From NCBI GenBank assembly GCA_022820995.1, contig JAJEEM010000023.1:1-64000 (forward strand): 64,000 nucleotides of DNA. The letters are read 5' to 3'. The notes under the pieces were generated by a model that was given only the letters and a program-made list of their open reading frames with translations, was not told the DNA's origin and did no database searches. Both the position numbers and the translations under genes were made by a program. The DNA is from Gemmatimonadota bacterium (GTDB taxonomy: Bacteria > Gemmatimonadota > Gemmatimonadetes > Palauibacterales > Palauibacteraceae). Below are positions 62,875 to 64,000 of the stretch, in pieces (position 1 is the first letter of the stretch; the number at the start of each line of letters is the position of its first letter).

Positions 62875-63783
62875 ATGCTTCAACAATTCGACGAACGGAA
62901 CCGGGACCTTCTCGTCAACGTGAACGGCGCGCTGGTTCACCGGGACGAGGCCGGCGTGAGCCCCTTCGACTCGGTGGTGCAGGGGGGCGACGCCGTCTGG
63001 GAAGGGCTGCGGCTGTACGACGGTCGCATCTTCAAGCTGCGGGAGCACCTCGCGCGGCTCCGCTCCTCCGCCCTGGCGCTCGCCTTCGCCGAGATTCAGT
63101 CGGACGAGGAGATCTTCGAGGAGATCCGCCGCACGCTCGCCGCGAACGGCATGCGCGACGGGGTGCACATCCGGCTCACGTTGACGCGGGGCGTGAAGGT
63201 CACGAGCGGCATGGATCCGCGCCTCAACCAGTCGGGCCCCACGCTGATCGTGCTCGCCGAGCACAAGGCGCCGGTCTACGACCGCTCCGGCCTCCGGCTG
63301 ATCACGAGTTCGCTGCGCCGTTTCGGGCCGGACACGCTGGATCCGAAGATCCATCACGCGAACCTCCTCCAGTCGATCCTCGCCAAGATCGAGGCGAACG
63401 CGGCCGGCGCCGACGACGCGCTGATGCTCGACCAGCGCGGATTCATCGCCGAGACGAACGCGACGAACCTCTTCTTCGTCTCGGGCGGCGTCGTGATGAC
63501 GAGCCGGACCGTCGCGTGTCCCGAGGGGATCACGCGCGCCACGGTGCTCGAACTCTGCGCGGAACACGACATCCCCAGCCGGGTGAAGGATCTCTCCCTC
63601 ACCGAGGCCTACCGCGCGGACGAGGCGTTCTGCACCGGCACGATGGGAGAACTGGCGGGCGTGACCGAAATCGATGGGCGGGTCATCGGAGATGGGGCGC
63701 CGGGGTCGCTCACGAAACGCCTCTCCGATCTCTACCGGGACCTGACTGCGCGCGAAGGCGTCGTCGTCTCGCAATCCGCGTAG
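62875..63783 (+). CDS. Class IV aminotransferase (branched-chain/D-amino acid/ADC lyase family)
   Basis: A 302-residue PLP enzyme. The fold-type IV pattern is present: SVVQGGDAVWEGLRLYDGRIF near the start, the catalytic Lys in LDPKIHHANLLQSILAK (about residue 160), and the cofactor loop GFIAETNATNLFFV followed by GITRATVLELC. IlvE, D-amino-acid aminotransferase and ADC lyase share this pattern. The arginine-rich IHIRLTLTRG segment leans towards the branched-chain group, but I would not assign IlvE. The ATG at 62875 has AGGGA upstream. It is divergent from the restriction gene. Confidence 0.85.
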   Translation: MLQQFDERNRDLLVNVNGALVHRDEAGVSPFDSVVQGGDAVWEGLRLYDGRIFKLREHLARLRSSALALAFAEIQSDEEIFEEIRRTLAANGMRDGVHIRLTLTRGVKVTSGMDPRLNQSGPTLIVLAEHKAPVYDRSGLRLITSSLRRFGPDTLDPKIHHANLLQSILAKIEANAAGADDALMLDQRGFIAETNATNLFFVSGGVVMTSRTVACPEGITRATVLELCAEHDIPSRVKDLSLTEAYRADEAFCTGTMGELAGVTEIDGRVIGDGAPGSLTKRLSDLYRDLTAREGVVVSQSA

Positions 63784-63818
63784 CGGGCGCATATCATCCC
63801 CACGGGAAAGGGGGGGCC

Positions 63819-64000
63819 ATGACGACACCGGAGTGGCGGGTTCCGGAGCCGCTCGACACCGTCGAGGTCGAGGCGGCCGGCGGCGCCCGCATAATTCTCA
63901 GGCGGCACGGGGACGTGAAGGGCCCGCGGCTCGTGCTCAGCCATGACAACGGGCTCGCGATCGACCTCTATTACCCCTTCTGGTCGCGCCTCGCGTCCCG
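63819..64000 (+). CDS. Alpha/beta hydrolase, 5' end only
   Basis: About 60 residues are visible before the window ends. The start MTTPEWRVPEPLDTVEVE leads to RIILRRHGDVKGPRLVLSHD and NGLAIDLYYPFWSRL, which matches alpha/beta fold hydrolases in the strand before the HGxG oxyanion loop. Here the loop reads HDNG, with Asp in place of the usual Gly. The GGGGGGG run upstream acts as the ribosome site. Catalytic residues lie beyond the window. Confidence 0.75.
   Translation, partial: MTTPEWRVPEPLDTVEVEAAGGARIILRRHGDVKGPRLVLSHDNGLAIDLYYPFWSRLAS

Noticed and set aside
1-64000. tRNA, rRNA, CRISPR arrays, insertion-sequence transposases
   Set aside because: None were found when reading both strands for tRNA-like stems, repeat-spacer patterns or DDE/HUH motifs.

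Overview
The window is a high-GC bacterial chromosome segment with tightly packed, often overlapping genes. I think it comes from a Gemmatimonadota-like bacterium, perhaps marine or host-associated. The reasons are the long VPS10/sortilin-like BNR-repeat exported protein, the LRR protein, the choice-of-anchor V and Vgb-like exported proteins, and several Tat-exported redox enzymes. No rRNA or tRNA is present to confirm this, so the taxonomy is inference.

Layout. 1-421: 3' end of an LRR protein. 608-5546: xanthine-dehydrogenase/CoxL-type molybdenum hydroxylase (S-L-M order) coupled to a Tat-exported flavin oxidase. 5543-7264: gamma-glutamyltransferase on the minus strand. 7409-14198: TetR regulator, NodT-type outer-membrane factor, HlyD-type adaptor and RND pump in one overlapping operon. 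14195-31782: a continuous plus-strand run of CysD, a CysN-CysC fusion (together making PAPS), a UraA/SulP-fold permease with a C-terminal ATPase-like domain, a small protein, a B12-binding radical SAM enzyme, a single-module reducing type I PKS, a thioester-reductase/sulfotransferase fusion, and an SDR reductase. I read this as a self-contained pathway that makes, reductively releases and sulfates a polyketide or lipid alcohol. It is the most interesting system in the window.

31803-34111: aldehyde dehydrogenase and a divergent FAH/hydratase-family protein. 34221-39872: Psr/Phs-like molybdopterin complex (FeS-NrfD fusion, catalytic subunit, TorD chaperone). 39865-43018: AI-2E transporter, AtoE-type permease and SixA-like phosphatase. 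43060-46629 (minus): SRPBCC protein, MOP-type flippase, Vgb-like propeller and choice-of-anchor V protein in one overlapping operon. 47426-50780: second radical SAM protein, a small conserved protein and a PlsC-type acyltransferase, followed by a strong bidirectional terminator. 50962-53498: accessory region with two Phd-type antitoxins, a VapC toxin and an AT-richer gene of unknown family. 54318-54606 contains a 169-bp palindromic element. 54607-60195: BNR protein, two duplicated small coiled-coil membrane proteins and a sulfite-oxidase-like enzyme. 60210-62749 (minus): two HNH nucleases, one of them of the phosphorothioate-DNA (SprMcrA/ScoMcrA) type, with a perfect 18-bp palindrome at its start. 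62875-64000: class IV aminotransferase and the start of an alpha/beta hydrolase.

A second notable pattern is translation initiation. At least four genes (Tat flavin oxidase, cysD, PlsC-like, Phd antitoxin) appear to begin at CTG, each placed 7-9 nt after a GGAGG Shine-Dalgarno sequence, and in several of them the conserved N-terminus lies upstream of the first ATG/GTG/TTG.
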